A stretch of 64,000 bases of DNA from Betaproteobacteria bacterium (GTDB lineage: Bacteria; Pseudomonadota; Gammaproteobacteria; Burkholderiales; Burkholderiaceae_A), in assembly GCA_018970545.1 (NCBI GenBank), contig JAGWWC010000005.1, forward strand, positions 1 to 64,000, given 5' to 3'. The notes under the pieces are model-generated. The model did no database searches, had not been told where the DNA came from, and was given only the letters and a program-made list of their open reading frames with translations. This document shows, piece by piece, positions 9,085-21,368 of this stretch (its first letter is position 1; the number at the start of each line of letters is the position of its first letter). Position numbers and translations under genes: made by a program.

Positions 9085-9644
9085 GACTGCTTGCCGATTG
9101 GCTTCCGATAGTTTTATTTTTCGCGGTGTACAAGCTGTCCGATTTGTATTGGGCGACCGCCGTCGCCATTATCGCAACGCTGGCCGTCATGGGGCTATTG
9201 AAGTTCAGGGGCCATCCAATTGAGGCCATGCAGTGGGTGGGCCTTGTGCTCATTGTGGTGTTTGGCGGGGCCACCATCTGGCTTCAGGACGAGCGCTTTA
9301 TCAAACTCAAACCCACCCTTCTCTATGGCCTCTTCGCGGCGGCCCTCATCGGCCCGCAGCTGTTGAAGCGCATCCTACTCATGGAAAAACTCATGGGGTC
9401 GAAGATCAGCATGCCCACGCATGCGTGGGCCAAGCTGAATGCTGCCTGGGGCCTATTTTTCGCTGCCTTGGGCGGGCTCAATCTCTGGGTAGCACATGCC
9501 TTTTCCACCGATACATGGGTGAATTTCAAGCTCTTCGGCACCATCGGTCTGATGGTCGTCTTTATCGTTGGACAGGCGCTTTGGATGAATCGCTTCGCCA
9601 CTGCGGAGCTACCAGATGTTCTCAAAGACCAAGAACCTCGATGA
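9081..9644 (+). CDS. yciB: Inner-membrane septation protein A family (YciB/IspZ)
   Basis: The 187-residue protein is strongly hydrophobic with about five membrane segments, opening [19 protein letters not shown] as in the YciB/IspA family. The conserved [10 protein letters not shown] and [20 protein letters not shown] segments are present. In enterobacteria YciB affects envelope integrity and interacts with elongation and division proteins. It is coupled at both ends by ATGA overlaps to msrB and bolA, a cluster common in Burkholderiales. Confidence 0.93.
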   Translation: MRLLADWLPIVLFFAVYKLSDLYWATAVAIIATLAVMGLLKFRGHPIEAMQWVGLVLIVVFGGATIWLQDERFIKLKPTLLYGLFAAALIGPQLLKRILLMEKLMGSKISMPTHAWAKLNAAWGLFFAALGGLNLWVAHAFSTDTWVNFKLFGTIGLMVVFIVGQALWMNRFATAELPDVLKDQEPR

Positions 9645-9922
9645 GCCGGCTTGCCCCCAGCATTGAAGAAATTGAGGCGCGGCTTCGCGCTGCATTGCCG
9701 ATCAGCGCCCTTCAGATCCGTGACGACAGCGCCCAGCACCATGGCCATGCCGGAGCAGCCGCAGGCGGCGGACACTTCCACGTCACGGTTGTTTCCAGCG
9801 CCTTTGCGGGCAAAGGCCGTCTCGCTCGGCACCGGCTTGTGTATGATCCCTTAAGCGACTGGATCCCCGTGCGCATCCACGCCCTTTCAATCGACGCGCG
9901 CGACCCCTCGGAGTCTTCATGA
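9641..9922 (+). CDS. BolA-family protein
   Basis: This gene is hidden inside a longer track ORF (9233-9922). The real start is ATG 9641, overlapping the yciB stop as ATGA, giving 93 residues beginning [19 protein letters not shown]. The BolA core shows as LQIRDDSAQHHGHAGAAAGGGHF, the strand HVTVVSSAFAGKGRLARHRLVY and the C-terminal IHALSIDARDP. BolA proteins pair with monothiol glutaredoxins around Fe-S clusters, and some bind DNA. The two candidate ligand histidines lie in the QHHGH loop. Confidence 0.9.
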   Translation: MSRLAPSIEEIEARLRAALPISALQIRDDSAQHHGHAGAAAGGGHFHVTVVSSAFAGKGRLARHRLVYDPLSDWIPVRIHALSIDARDPSESS

Positions 9923-10695
9923 AATCGTTTCACAAAACCGCCGTCGGCATTACCCTACTTCTCGTTTCGGGAATTGCAGCGGCGCAAAATATCGCTGTAG
10001 TCAATGGCAAACCCATACCGCGGACGCGAGCCGACGCCTTCGTTGCTGAGCTGGTCAAACAGGGCCAGCAGGATACGCCCCAGCTGCAAGCGCTGGTGCG
10101 GCAGGAATTGGTGGATCGGGAAATCCTGGTTCAAGAGGCCGAGCGCCGTGGATTATCCGCAAAGCCTGATGTCCGATTTCAGCTCGATAATGTTCGACAA
10201 CAGGTGTTGATCAACGCGCTGGTGCAGGATCAACTGGCCAAGGCCGGCGTCAGCGATGCAGAGATCAAAGCCGAATACGATCGCCTCGTGAAAGGCGATG
10301 GCGGCAAGGAATACCGTGCCCGCCATATCTTGGTCGAAAAAGAAGACGAGGCCAAGTCGATCATCGACCGTTTAAAAAAGGGCGCGAAGTTTGAGGAACT
10401 TGCCAAGCAGTCCAAGGATCCGGGCTCGGCCGCAAACGGGGGTGATCTGGACTGGGCCAATGCGCAATCGTTCGTGGAGCCATTCTCGAAGGCCATGGTC
10501 GCACTCGAAAAGGGCAAATTCACAGAGAGTCCTGTCCAGACCCAGTTTGGCTGGCATGTCATTCGGCTCGATGACACTCGCACTGCAAAGCCTCCAGAGT
10601 TCGATCAGGTCAAGGAGCAACTCTCCGAATCCATGAGGCGTAAAAAGCTGCAGGACTTCCAGCAGCAGCTCAAAGCCAAAGCGAAGATTCAGTAG
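9919..10695 (+). CDS. Periplasmic parvulin-type peptidyl-prolyl isomerase
   Basis: The 258-residue protein has a signal peptide (residues 1-22, ending SGIAAAQN), a SurA-like N-terminal helical region (about 25-130) and one PpiC/parvulin domain (about 135-230). The domain is complete: YRARHILVEKEDEAK, FEELAKQSKDPGSAANGGDLDW, FSKAMVALEKGKF and FGWHVIRLDD. It should assist folding of envelope proteins. It resembles the small Burkholderiales PpiC proteins and is shorter than SurA. The start overlaps the BolA stop as ATGA. It is the only complete parvulin domain in this window. Confidence 0.93.
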   Translation: MKSFHKTAVGITLLLVSGIAAAQNIAVVNGKPIPRTRADAFVAELVKQGQQDTPQLQALVRQELVDREILVQEAERRGLSAKPDVRFQLDNVRQQVLINALVQDQLAKAGVSDAEIKAEYDRLVKGDGGKEYRARHILVEKEDEAKSIIDRLKKGAKFEELAKQSKDPGSAANGGDLDWANAQSFVEPFSKAMVALEKGKFTESPVQTQFGWHVIRLDDTRTAKPPEFDQVKEQLSESMRRKKLQDFQQQLKAKAKIQ

Positions 10696-10713
10696 AGGCT
10701 GCTGTTTACTGCT

Positions 10714-11247
10714 TCAGCTGATATCAACGGTCGTACCGACCGGCGCCCAATCAAACAGCGACACAATGTCGCTGTTTTTCATTCGGATACAGCCAATCGA
10801 TCCGGGTTCGCCCATCACAGCGGTATCGGGGCTGCCATGCAAATAGATATATCGGCGCATGGTGTCCACTTCGCCAAAACGATTTTTTCCCGGCTCAAGT
10901 CCCGAAAGCCAAAGGATTCTCGTCAAGATCCAGTCCCGCTGAGGAAACTGGCCCGCCAGCGCAGGCGACCAGATCTCGCCGGTTTTGCGTCGTGCGACGA
11001 AGACCGTATTCCAGGCAGAGCCCGCACCAATTTTCGCGCGAATCTGATGGCGCCCCTGGGGGGTTTGATAGCTGCCCTGCTGCTGACCGACGCCATTTTT
11101 TGAGCTCGAAATTGAGGTCTGCATGACCAGGGTTCCGCTCGCATCCGGGGCCCAGCGTAGACCCCCTTCCAGCGATTCTGGGGCCAGCCGCAGCAGCACG
11201 AGCGTCTGGGCCTGAGTCGAGATACGAATGTGATAGTCAGAAGCCAT
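10714..11247 (-). CDS. YkuD-family L,D-transpeptidase
   Basis: The C-terminal half carries the YkuD catalytic signature: YIYLHGSPD with the conserved His, then GSIGCIRMKNSDI with the catalytic Cys. L,D-transpeptidases form 3-3 peptidoglycan cross-links or attach proteins to murein. I placed the start at ATG 11247 (177 residues, MASDYHIRIS); the longer track ORF would overlap tadA and adds an arginine/cysteine-rich stretch that looks non-coding. Neither start gives a convincing signal peptide, which is odd for an enzyme of the periplasm. It lies 25 bases after tadA. Confidence 0.85.
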   Translation of the reverse strand: MASDYHIRISTQAQTLVLLRLAPESLEGGLRWAPDASGTLVMQTSISSSKNGVGQQQGSYQTPQGRHQIRAKIGAGSAWNTVFVARRKTGEIWSPALAGQFPQRDWILTRILWLSGLEPGKNRFGEVDTMRRYIYLHGSPDTAVMGEPGSIGCIRMKNSDIVSLFDWAPVGTTVDIS

Positions 11248-11272
11248 AAAAATGGGCTGGGCCGCCGCTTTC

Positions 11273-11779
<507 letters not shown>

Positions 11780-11812
11780 TCAGACCCTAAGGCAGGTCTG
11801 GACGGCGCCATG

Positions 11813-12031
11813 CTAGGCACTGCTTGCTTTTTTAAGAATTGAATACAGCCGATCTTTGAGCATCAGCTTTTCTTTTTTTAGAACTTCAATCTCTTCGTGG
11901 GTGCCCAGAGCAATATGGTTTTCCATATTCTTGATTCTCTGATCCAAGTCGTTGTGCTGGTCAAACAGCCGCGTGAAATGGTGGTCGGACGTTTTGAGTT
12001 TACTGATGAGATCACGATATTCCGGAAACAT
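11813..12031 (-). CDS. YdcH-family (DUF465) small coiled-coil protein
   Basis: A 72-residue charged helical protein beginning MFPEYRDLISKLKTSDHHF, with the DUF465 pattern LFDQHNDLDQRIKNME and EVLKKEKLMLKDRLYSIL. It should form a helical hairpin or coiled coil. The family is widespread in proteobacteria without a firm function. A strong Shine-Dalgarno AAAGGAGG precedes the start. It lies 38 bases downstream of guaA. The 60-base gap to tadA has a short hairpin (CAGACC/GGTCTG) without a U-run. Confidence 0.88.
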   Translation of the reverse strand: MFPEYRDLISKLKTSDHHFTRLFDQHNDLDQRIKNMENHIALGTHEEIEVLKKEKLMLKDRLYSILKKASSA

Positions 12032-12069
12032 GCCATGCCTCCTTTAACTCCGATACGAGACTGGCAAGT

Positions 12070-13710
12070 TTACTCCCACTCTATTGTGGCAGGCGGCTTT
12101 CCGGAAATGTCATAGACGACACGGTTGATACCGCGAACCTCATTGATGATGCGATTTGATACGTCAGCCAATAGCGCATGGGGCAATCGGGCCCAATGGG
12201 CGGTCATAAAATCGCTGGTGACCACCGCTCGGAGGGCAACGACCCATTCATAGGTGCGGCCATCACCCATGACACCCACCGACTTAACGGGCAGAAAAAC
12301 GGCGAATGCCTGGCTGGTCAAGGCGTACCAGGACTTACCGATATCCTCCGGACCACACAAACCCGCCTGCACATCCGCAGCGCTTGCCTGGCGCTCACGA
12401 AGTGCACGAATAAATAAATCGTCAGCACGCTGCAGCAGGATGACAGAGTCACTGTGAATCTCGCCAAGAATTCGTACACCGAGCCCCGGCCCAGGAAAAG
12501 GGTGCCGGTCTACCATTTCAGAGGGGAGCCCGAGCGCGAGCCCCAGCCTGCGGACCTCGTCCTTAAAGAGCTCCCTAAGTGGCTCCAGTAATTTCAGGTG
12601 CAGGGTATCGGGAAGACCGCCGACATTGTGGTGCGACTTAATTGTTGTCGCTTTTTTGGTCTTTGCGCCGGCTGACTCAATCACATCAGGATAAATTGTG
12701 CCCTGGGCAAGCCATCTGGCGTTCGAGAGTCTGGCCGATTCTTCCTGAAAAATATGTACAAACTCCCGGCCGATAATTTTTCGTTTCTCTTCTGGATCCG
12801 ACACTCCCGACAAGGCAGCTAAAAAACGCTGTCGCGCATTGACGTGGATGACTTTCACGCCCATATGTTCGGCAAAGGTCCGCATCACTTGCTCAGCCTC
12901 GTTTAACCGCAGTAAGCCGTGATCTACAAAAACACAAGTCAGCTGATCCCCTATCGCCTGATGAATCAACGCCGCAGCGACTGAAGAATCGACCCCGCCG
13001 GAGAGGCCCAGAATCACGCGCTCTTCCCCCACCTGTTGACGGATGGTGTCCACTGCCTCCTGCGCATAATCGGGCATATTCCAATCAGCAGAGGCATCGC
13101 AAATCTGCAGCACAAAGCGGCGTAGGATTTCGGAGCCCTTTGTGGTGTGGGTCACCTCGGGATGAAACTGCACGCCATAAAAATGCCGTGTCTCATCGGC
13201 CATGCCCGCAATCGGACACGACTCGGTAGACGCCATCAACTTAAAGCCCTCTGGCAGCACGCTCACTTTGTCGCCATGGCTCATCCAGACATCGAGAAGG
13301 CCGTAGCCCTCGGCGGTCCGATGATCTTCGATATCGCGCAAAAGTGCTGTATGGCCACGTGCTCTGACCTGCGCGTAACCAAACTCTCGAAGACTGCTGG
13401 CCTCTACCTGACCGCCCAACTGCGTCGCCATGGTCTGCATGCCATAACAAATACCGAGTACGGGCACGCCACGCGTGAACACTGCCTGAGGTGCCCGCAG
13501 CGTTCCTGCCTCTGTCACCGAGAGATGGCTCCCTGACAGCACGATACCGCGCAGGCTATCGATGTGAGCCGACCGGCCGTATTCCTCGATGAAAGTATCG
13601 CTTACATCGCTGGGATGGATCTCACAGAACACACCGGCCTCACGAATGCGCCGTGCGATCAACTGCGTGACCTGAGAGCCAAAATCAAGTATCAGAATCC
13701 GAGAATGCAT
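12070..13710 (-). CDS. guaA: GMP synthase (glutamine-hydrolysing)
   Basis: Converts XMP to GMP with glutamine and ATP. I moved the start to ATG 13710 ([16 protein letters not shown]), giving 546 residues; the track start adds nine unlikely residues. The class I amidotransferase domain (1-200) has the nucleophile Cys in [12 protein letters not shown] and the His/Glu pair in QFHPEV. The ATP-pyrophosphatase domain shows the P-loop [13 protein letters not shown] near 230. The C-terminal dimerisation domain ends KPPATIEWE. guaB lies 45 bases upstream, so the two IMP-to-GMP steps are adjacent. Confidence 0.97.
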   Translation of the reverse strand: MHSRILILDFGSQVTQLIARRIREAGVFCEIHPSDVSDTFIEEYGRSAHIDSLRGIVLSGSHLSVTEAGTLRAPQAVFTRGVPVLGICYGMQTMATQLGGQVEASSLREFGYAQVRARGHTALLRDIEDHRTAEGYGLLDVWMSHGDKVSVLPEGFKLMASTESCPIAGMADETRHFYGVQFHPEVTHTTKGSEILRRFVLQICDASADWNMPDYAQEAVDTIRQQVGEERVILGLSGGVDSSVAAALIHQAIGDQLTCVFVDHGLLRLNEAEQVMRTFAEHMGVKVIHVNARQRFLAALSGVSDPEEKRKIIGREFVHIFQEESARLSNARWLAQGTIYPDVIESAGAKTKKATTIKSHHNVGGLPDTLHLKLLEPLRELFKDEVRRLGLALGLPSEMVDRHPFPGPGLGVRILGEIHSDSVILLQRADDLFIRALRERQASAADVQAGLCGPEDIGKSWYALTSQAFAVFLPVKSVGVMGDGRTYEWVVALRAVVTSDFMTAHWARLPHALLADVSNRIINEVRGINRVVYDISGKPPATIEWE

Positions 13711-13755
13711 GCTGGAATGGCACCCACTGTCGAGCATCAGCCGAAAAAAGCCCGA

Positions 13756-15588
<1,833 letters not shown>

Positions 15589-15589
<1 letters not shown>

Positions 15590-16023
15590 CACTGGGCGTA
15601 TTGGGACTCAGCCCGCTTCACGAAGGCATCAACAAAAGTCGCTGTGATGTGGGAGAAAACCGGGCCAATCATCTTCTCCAGTAGGCTGCTGGCAAAGTGA
15701 TATTCCAGCTCGAATTCGACTCGGCACGCATCTTCAGCCAACGGCGTGAATCGCCAATGTCCACGCAGCGATTTGAAAGGGCCGCTGAGCAATGCCATTT
15801 CGATACTTCTTCCTGGAACATTTCGATTACGGGTACTAAACGACTGCTGAATGCCTTTAAAGTTGATCTTGAGCTCTGCAGACAGTTCGTCGCCTTTTTG
15901 CTCTAGAATGCGCCCTCCCGCACACCACGGCAGGAAAGCGGGGTAGTCTTCGCAATTAACAACGAGGTCATACATTCTCTGCGCCGAAAAGGGCACCAGG
16001 ACGGATTTCGTGACTCCAGGCAT
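15589..16023 (-). CDS. ratA: RatA/COQ10-like START-domain protein
   Basis: The 144-residue protein is a single START/polyketide-cyclase-like domain: [24 protein letters not shown] at the start, then [16 protein letters not shown] and the C-terminal amphipathic helix. E. coli RatA was described as a ribosome-association toxin, while COQ10 relatives bind ubiquinone, so either role is possible. It is divergent from smpB with 11 bases between start codons, the usual neighbour pair. A -10-like TAAAAT lies 7 bases before the ATG, so the mRNA may be nearly leaderless. Confidence 0.92.
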
Positions 16024-16034
16024 GGTTCTATTTT

Positions 16035-16490
16035 ATGTCGATCATTCAGAACAAGAAGGCATTTCATGACTACTTCATAGAGGAACGCTATGAGGCCGGA
16101 CTGGTGCTGGAGGGATGGGAGGTCAAGGCGATCCGTGCCGGACGGGCCAACCTGAAGGAGTCCTACGTGATCATCCGCCAGGGGGAGATTTACATTTTGG
16201 GCTGCCACATCTCACCCCTGCCCACCGCCTCAAGCCATGTTCAGCCCGACCCGGTTCGCACCCGCAAGCTGCTGCTGAAGTCCGAAGAGATTCGGAAACT
16301 TATCGGTAAGGTGGAGCGGGCGGGCTACGCCCTGATCCCAATTGACCTGCATTATCAGCGCGGAAGAATCAAGATTGAGATCGGGCTCGCAAAAGGCAAA
16401 AAACAGCACGACAAACGGGCCAGCGAGAAGGACCGCGAATGGCAGCGCGAGAAACAGCGCCTGACTCGCGACGTCGTAAAACGCAACTAG
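16035..16490 (+). CDS. smpB: SsrA-binding protein SmpB
   Basis: Binds tmRNA and delivers it to stalled ribosomes for trans-translation. The 151 residues open [36 protein letters not shown], a highly conserved block, followed by the beta-barrel segments and [20 protein letters not shown]. The C-terminal tail is basic ([18 protein letters not shown]) and enters the decoding centre. No clear Shine-Dalgarno precedes the ATG. The tmRNA gene itself is not in this window. Confidence 0.97.
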   Translation: MSIIQNKKAFHDYFIEERYEAGLVLEGWEVKAIRAGRANLKESYVIIRQGEIYILGCHISPLPTASSHVQPDPVRTRKLLLKSEEIRKLIGKVERAGYALIPIDLHYQRGRIKIEIGLAKGKKQHDKRASEKDREWQREKQRLTRDVVKRN

Positions 16491-16536
16491 GCCAGCGAGG
16501 GCCGGTGTCCGCGAAAGGGATTCCGGGTGGTGCGGA

Positions 16537-18975
16537 CTATTTCGCCAATGCCTGCCAAGTATCCACCACCGTATCCGGATTGAGCGACAACGACTGAATA
16601 CCGCTCTCCATCAGCCACTTGGCGAGATCGGGATGGTCCGAAGGCCCCTGGCCACAGATGCCCACATATTTGCCGGCCCGATTGCAGGCGTCGATGGCCA
16701 TCTTGAGCATGACACGTACCGCAGGATCGCGCTCATCAAACGCGCCGGCCACCAGACCCGAATCACGATCCAGTCCCAGCGTGAGCTGCGTTAAGTCGTT
16801 AGAGCCAATCGAAAAGCCATCAAAGTGGCGAAGAAAATCTTCGGCGAGCAACGCATTCGAAGGCAATTCACACATCATGATCAGCCGCAGGCCGCCCTGA
16901 CCCTGCGCATCAGCACCACTACCACGCCGCAAGCCGTACTTTGCCAGCAAGGATTCGACCCCCTCTGCCTCTTTCACCGTTCGGACAAAAGGCACCATCA
17001 GCTCAACATTGGTCAAGCCCATCTGCTCACGGACTCGATGCAAGGCGATGCACTCCATCTCAAAGCAATCTTCAAAATCTTTCGCCAGGTAGCGCGAAGC
17101 ACCACGAAAGCCCAGCATCGGATTCTCTTCCTCTGGCTCGTAACGCGAGCCACCGATCAGCTTTCGATATTCGTTGGACTTAAAATCTGAGAGCCGAACG
17201 ATGACGGGTTTGGGCCAAAAAGCAGCGGCGATCGTCGCGACCCCTTCGGCAAGTTTGTCGACAAAAAAGTCCCGTGGAGAGGCGTGACCTCGCGACACCT
17301 TCTCCACTGCAAGTTTGAGCTCAGCGTCTACCCTCGGATAGTCCAGTATCGCCTTCGGATGTACACCGATATTGTTGTTGATGATGAACTCAAGACGGGC
17401 CAGCCCTACGCCCTCATTGGGCGTCGACTGAAATTCAAATGCCAGCTGCGGATTGCCCACATTCATCATGATTTTCACGGGTAGTTTCGGCAGCACACCA
17501 ACATGGACAGTGGAGACCTCAGTCTCGAGCAGCCCCTCATAGATGCTGCCAGTGTCGCCTTCAGCGCACGAGACGGTCACCGTCTGCCCATCTCGGACGT
17601 GATCGGTGGCGTCACCGCAGCCCACAACCGCGGGAATGCCCAGTTCACGGGCGATGATCGCCGCGTGGCAGGTTCTGCCGCCACGATTGGTGACGATCGC
17701 TGCGGCGCGCTTCATCACCGGCTCCCAATTGGGATCCGTCATGTCCGTCACCAGTACGTCGCCCGGCTGAACCCGCTCCATTTGGTGGGCATCTTCAATG
17801 ACCCGTACGGTGCCGGCACCGATCTTTTGACCAATCGCCCGGCCTTGGGCCAGCACCCGGCCGGTCGCCTTGAGCGTGTAGCGATGCTGCGCCTCACCCG
17901 CTTTTTGCTGAGACTTCACGGTTTCCGGACGAGCCTGCAGGATGTAGAGGCGGCCATCTTGCCCATCGAGGCCCCACTCAATGTCCATCGGCCGCTGATA
18001 GTGCGCTTCAATCGTCAGCGCGTAGCGGGCCAACTCAATGGTCTGCTCATGGGTAAGAGAATAGCGCTCACGTTCTCGATCGGCGACATCCGTCATCACC
18101 ACGGCCTTGCCACTCTCCTGACGCTGCGCCTCGCTGGCAAACACCATCTGAATCAGCTTGCTGCCCAGTTGCCGGCGAATTACAGGGAACTTTCCCGCCC
18201 GCAGCATCGGCTTGTGAACATAAAACTCATCGGGATTGACCGCACCCTGAACGACTGTCTCCCCGAGCCCGTAAGAGCTGGTGATGAACACCACATCGTC
18301 AAAGCCAGACTCTGTGTCCATGGTGAACATGACCCCGGCCGCCCCCAGATCGGAACGAACCATCTGTTGGATACCCGCAGACAGCGCAACCTCCGCATGG
18401 GAAAATCCTTTGTGGACCCGGTAGCTGATGGCTCGATCGTTATAAAGCGAAGCAAACACATGCCGAATCTTGTCGAGTACCTCCTCGATACCCACCACAT
18501 TCAGAAAAGTCTCCTGCTGACCGGCAAAGGACGCATCAGGCAGATCTTCGGCGGTGGCCGAAGATCGAACCGCTACGGACAAACCAGGGTGGCCCTGCGT
18601 CAGGGCAAGATAATGAGACCGAATTTCAGCCTCTAAACCCGCTGGCAAGGGTGTCTGAACCATCCAGCCACGAATTTCTGAACCGCACGCTGCCAACGCC
18701 CGAACATCGTCAACATTCAGCACGGAGAGCCGATCATGAATACGCTGACGAAGGCCGCCTTGATCAAGAAAAGCATGGAAGGCGGCGGCGGTGGTCGCGA
18801 ATCCCCCTGGCACCCGAACCCCCGCCACGGCAAGCTGGGAAATCATTTCTCCCAGTGAGGCGTTTTTCCCGCCCACTGCATCGACATCCGTCATGCGCAG
18901 ATCCTGAAAAGGAACGACCCAGCGTTGCGCGAGGCTCGGTTGAGAAATGGGGCTACGGGATCCCGGTTTGTTCAT
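16537..18975 (-). CDS. ppsA: Phosphoenolpyruvate synthase
   Basis: Converts pyruvate and ATP to PEP, AMP and phosphate for gluconeogenesis. The 812 residues show the N-terminal ATP-grasp domain ([34 protein letters not shown]), the phosphohistidine swivel domain ([21 protein letters not shown] near 435), and the C-terminal PEP-binding barrel ending with the catalytic Cys in [14 protein letters not shown]. It is divergent from its regulator ppsR with a 62-base gap, which fits control of the enzyme by phosphorylation of a Thr near the catalytic His (the Thr in GGRTCHAA is the candidate). Confidence 0.97.
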   Translation of the reverse strand: MNKPGSRSPISQPSLAQRWVVPFQDLRMTDVDAVGGKNASLGEMISQLAVAGVRVPGGFATTAAAFHAFLDQGGLRQRIHDRLSVLNVDDVRALAACGSEIRGWMVQTPLPAGLEAEIRSHYLALTQGHPGLSVAVRSSATAEDLPDASFAGQQETFLNVVGIEEVLDKIRHVFASLYNDRAISYRVHKGFSHAEVALSAGIQQMVRSDLGAAGVMFTMDTESGFDDVVFITSSYGLGETVVQGAVNPDEFYVHKPMLRAGKFPVIRRQLGSKLIQMVFASEAQRQESGKAVVMTDVADRERERYSLTHEQTIELARYALTIEAHYQRPMDIEWGLDGQDGRLYILQARPETVKSQQKAGEAQHRYTLKATGRVLAQGRAIGQKIGAGTVRVIEDAHQMERVQPGDVLVTDMTDPNWEPVMKRAAAIVTNRGGRTCHAAIIARELGIPAVVGCGDATDHVRDGQTVTVSCAEGDTGSIYEGLLETEVSTVHVGVLPKLPVKIMMNVGNPQLAFEFQSTPNEGVGLARLEFIINNNIGVHPKAILDYPRVDAELKLAVEKVSRGHASPRDFFVDKLAEGVATIAAAFWPKPVIVRLSDFKSNEYRKLIGGSRYEPEEENPMLGFRGASRYLAKDFEDCFEMECIALHRVREQMGLTNVELMVPFVRTVKEAEGVESLLAKYGLRRGSGADAQGQGGLRLIMMCELPSNALLAEDFLRHFDGFSIGSNDLTQLTLGLDRDSGLVAGAFDERDPAVRVMLKMAIDACNRAGKYVGICGQGPSDHPDLAKWLMESGIQSLSLNPDTVVDTWQALAK

Positions 18976-19037
18976 TCAGACCGCCTTGACGATAATGGGA
19001 AGAGTGAGTTTCACCCCGATTTTACCGAATCAACCCG

Positions 19038-19892
19038 ATGTCCACTGATTTGAATCCCGCCTCCTCTCCGGCCGTCAGGCCTGCTGGCCGGACAGTCTTT
19101 TTTATTTCGGACGGAACGGGCATCACGGCGGAAACTTTTGGATCATCGATACTTGCGCAATTTGACAGCCTTCGTTTTCGACTGCGCCGAATTCCGTTTG
19201 TTGACTCCATTGAGAAGGCCGAGGAGGCAGTTCGAGTCATTGAGCAGCAGGCGCAGGAGGACGGCCGGCGGCCCATTGTCTTCTCCACCCTTGTCAATAC
19301 GGAGATACTGGAGCGGATGAAGCGGGTCCGGGCCTTGCACCTGGATATGTTCAAGACGTTCGTGGAGCCTCTAGAGCGCGAGCTCGACGTCAAGTCAAGC
19401 CACACCATCGGGCGCTTTCATCATGCAACCGACACCGAGGCTTACAAGAATCGAATCGAGGCCATCAATTTTTCGCTTGCTCACGATGATGGCCAATCCG
19501 TGCGCAATCTCGAAGAGGCAGATGCAATCCTGATTGGTGTCTCACGCAGTGGAAAAACACCGACAAGCCTCTACTTGGCCATGCAGCACGGATTGAAAGT
19601 CGCCAACTGCCCACTCATTCCAGAAGACTTTGAGCGGGATGCGCTGCCCTCTACCATCGTGCCGTATAAAGAAAAACTGTTTGGCCTGACCATTGATCCG
19701 GATCGCCTGTCGCAGATTCGTAACGAGCGACGGCCCGGTTCCAAGTATGCGTCGCCTGAGAACTGCCGAATGGAAGTACGCAGCGCCGAGGCTCTGATGC
19801 GTCGCGAGTCGATCACTTGGCTGTCGACCACTACAAAATCTATTGAAGAGATTGCGACCACGATTTTGACCAGCCTGAATCTTGGCCGTTAG
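19038..19892 (+). CDS. ppsR: PEP synthetase regulatory protein (bifunctional kinase/pyrophosphorylase)
   Basis: A DUF299 protein that inactivates PEP synthase by ADP-dependent phosphorylation and reactivates it by phosphate-dependent dephosphorylation. The 284 residues include the opening TVFFISDGTGITAETFG, the Walker-like GVSRSGKTPTSLYLA near residue 157 and the C-terminal ITWLSTTTKSIEEIATTIL. Divergent placement next to ppsA is the classic arrangement. Its last four bases overlap the convergent SpoU methyltransferase gene. Confidence 0.96.
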   Translation: MSTDLNPASSPAVRPAGRTVFFISDGTGITAETFGSSILAQFDSLRFRLRRIPFVDSIEKAEEAVRVIEQQAQEDGRRPIVFSTLVNTEILERMKRVRALHLDMFKTFVEPLERELDVKSSHTIGRFHHATDTEAYKNRIEAINFSLAHDDGQSVRNLEEADAILIGVSRSGKTPTSLYLAMQHGLKVANCPLIPEDFERDALPSTIVPYKEKLFGLTIDPDRLSQIRNERRPGSKYASPENCRMEVRSAEALMRRESITWLSTTTKSIEEIATTILTSLNLGR

Positions 19893-20731
19893 GCGGGCGC
19901 ACTTGATTCGCCGCGCGACGCGGTGAGCGTTTTTCGCCGGCGTGACTCAAAAAGGCAGACGGCCGCAGCGGCGGCAACATTGAGGGACTCGATTGAGGCC
20001 TGCTGCGGAATCTGAACGCCGCGGGCTTGACTGAGGAACTCGGCTGCGACTCCGGACCCCTCCTGGCCGAAGAGCCAGGCGACTGGGCGTGACAGCGGCA
20101 GCAAAGGATCGAAGAGCGAGCCGGCGTCTGCCCCAAGCCGGGTGACCAGAAGCGGTAGTCCTTCATCGCGGGCTGCTGCGAGTGCCTCCGGGCCTGTTAA
20201 CTCATCACGAATCTGCAGATTGAAATGGGCCCCCATCGCTGATCGCAACACTTTTGGTGACCACGGATCCGCCGTTCCAGAGAGGCACCAGACGGCCTGT
20301 GCGCCTGCCGCGGCAGACGAACGCAAAATACTGCCGACGTTGCCCGGATCTTGGACCCGATCCAAAATGACCACATCTCCGCCGCTCGGGGGCGGCTTGA
20401 ACCTTAACTTCGGGATCAGTAGGCCCCATCCAGTGGGGCTCTCCACCTGGCTTATTTCTCGATAAAGCGCGGGATCAAGAGACCACACTTCTTGGCATCG
20501 CCGATGAATACTGGGATGAATTGCATCACTTGGCAGCGAGGCCCGCATCACCAGAATGGGCAGTTGGGTGAGGTCAGCATCGAAAAACGACAGGCAGAGT
20601 CGCTCACCTTCAATCCATGCGGCCTGATGATCGCGTCGTGCGCGCGAGGAGCTAACGATCGATCGGAGCAGCCTGAACCCGGGGTTCTGACGCGAGGCAA
20701 TCGTTTTGACGGTCTGGTGAGACGGGGCCAT
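19889..20731 (-). CDS. SpoU/TrmH-family RNA 2'-O-methyltransferase
   Basis: The 280 residues have an N-terminal substrate-binding region (VKTIASRQNPGFRLLR) and a C-terminal SPOUT domain with its three motifs: ILDRVQDPGNVGSILRSS near 135, WLFGQEGSGV near 222 and IPQQASIESLNVAAAAAVCL near 245. These form the trefoil-knot SAM site. The target may be a 23S rRNA ribose or a tRNA; sequence alone does not separate RlmB-like from other subtypes. It is the last gene of the long rpsB-to-lpxB-rnhB run and lies one base after rnhB. Confidence 0.92.
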   Translation of the reverse strand: MAPSHQTVKTIASRQNPGFRLLRSIVSSSRARRDHQAAWIEGERLCLSFFDADLTQLPILVMRASLPSDAIHPSIHRRCQEVWSLDPALYREISQVESPTGWGLLIPKLRFKPPPSGGDVVILDRVQDPGNVGSILRSSAAAGAQAVWCLSGTADPWSPKVLRSAMGAHFNLQIRDELTGPEALAAARDEGLPLLVTRLGADAGSLFDPLLPLSRPVAWLFGQEGSGVAAEFLSQARGVQIPQQASIESLNVAAAAAVCLFESRRRKTLTASRGESSAPA

Positions 20732-20732
20732 C

Positions 20733-21368
20733 TCAGGGAGAGCTCACGGACAGCTGACGGATCGGCGCAAAGCTTTTGCGATGGACCTCACACGGGCCGT
20801 GCACTGCCAGGGCCTGAAGATGGGCCCGGGTACCGTAACCAGCATGACGGGCAAACCCATAGTGAGGATGCTGTGCGTCGAGTCGATGCATCTCAGCATC
20901 CCGAGCCGTCTTGGCCAGAATCGAGGCCGCTGAAATACATGCGACCTTTTGATCACCCTTAACGATAGTCTCGGTCCGGTAGGGCCAGTGCCAGGGACCG
21001 GCACTGGCTCCTGGCGAGCGATTACCGTCGACCAGCACCGTCAGGCCTTGATGGCCATCCGTCGAAAGTGACTGACTCGCTTTCGCTTCTCCTTCCAGAT
21101 GCGCCATGCAGGCCTGCATCGCGCGCGACATTGCCAGGAAAGTTGCGCGCAAAATATTCATCTCATCAATCTCGGCAACACTGGCCCAGCCGATTCCCCA
21201 CGCCTGGCTGCTGCGCCGAATCTCTTCAGCAAGGGCCTGTCGGCGATGAGCCGAAAGCAGCTTCGAGTCCGCAAGACCGATAATTGGAGTCACGCCCAAG
21301 ACCACCGCTGCGGCACAAACCGGGCCAGCAAGCGGTCCGCGTCCGGCCTCATCAACGCCCGCCTGCAT
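20733..21368 (-). CDS. rnhB: Ribonuclease HII
   Basis: Removes RNA from RNA-DNA hybrids and single ribonucleotides from DNA. The true start is ATG 21368 ([20 protein letters not shown]), giving 211 residues; the longer track ORF lies inside lpxB in another frame. The catalytic DEAGRG motif is at residues 5-10, and the other acidic residues are in [12 protein letters not shown] and [13 protein letters not shown]. The start overlaps the lpxB end by 17 bases, as in other proteobacterial lpxB-rnhB pairs. Confidence 0.96.
   Translation of the reverse strand: MQAGVDEAGRGPLAGPVCAAAVVLGVTPIIGLADSKLLSAHRRQALAEEIRRSSQAWGIGWASVAEIDEMNILRATFLAMSRAMQACMAHLEGEAKASQSLSTDGHQGLTVLVDGNRSPGASAGPWHWPYRTETIVKGDQKVACISAASILAKTARDAEMHRLDAQHPHYGFARHAGYGTRAHLQALAVHGPCEVHRKSFAPIRQLSVSSP

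Noticed and set aside
9233-9640. N-terminal 136 codons of the 229-residue track ORF
   Set aside because: They overlap yciB in another frame; only the part from 9641 is the BolA gene.
17503-18636. 377-residue plus-strand ORF
   Set aside because: It lies wholly antisense to ppsA, has no recognisable motif and reflects the open antisense frame of a GC-rich gene.
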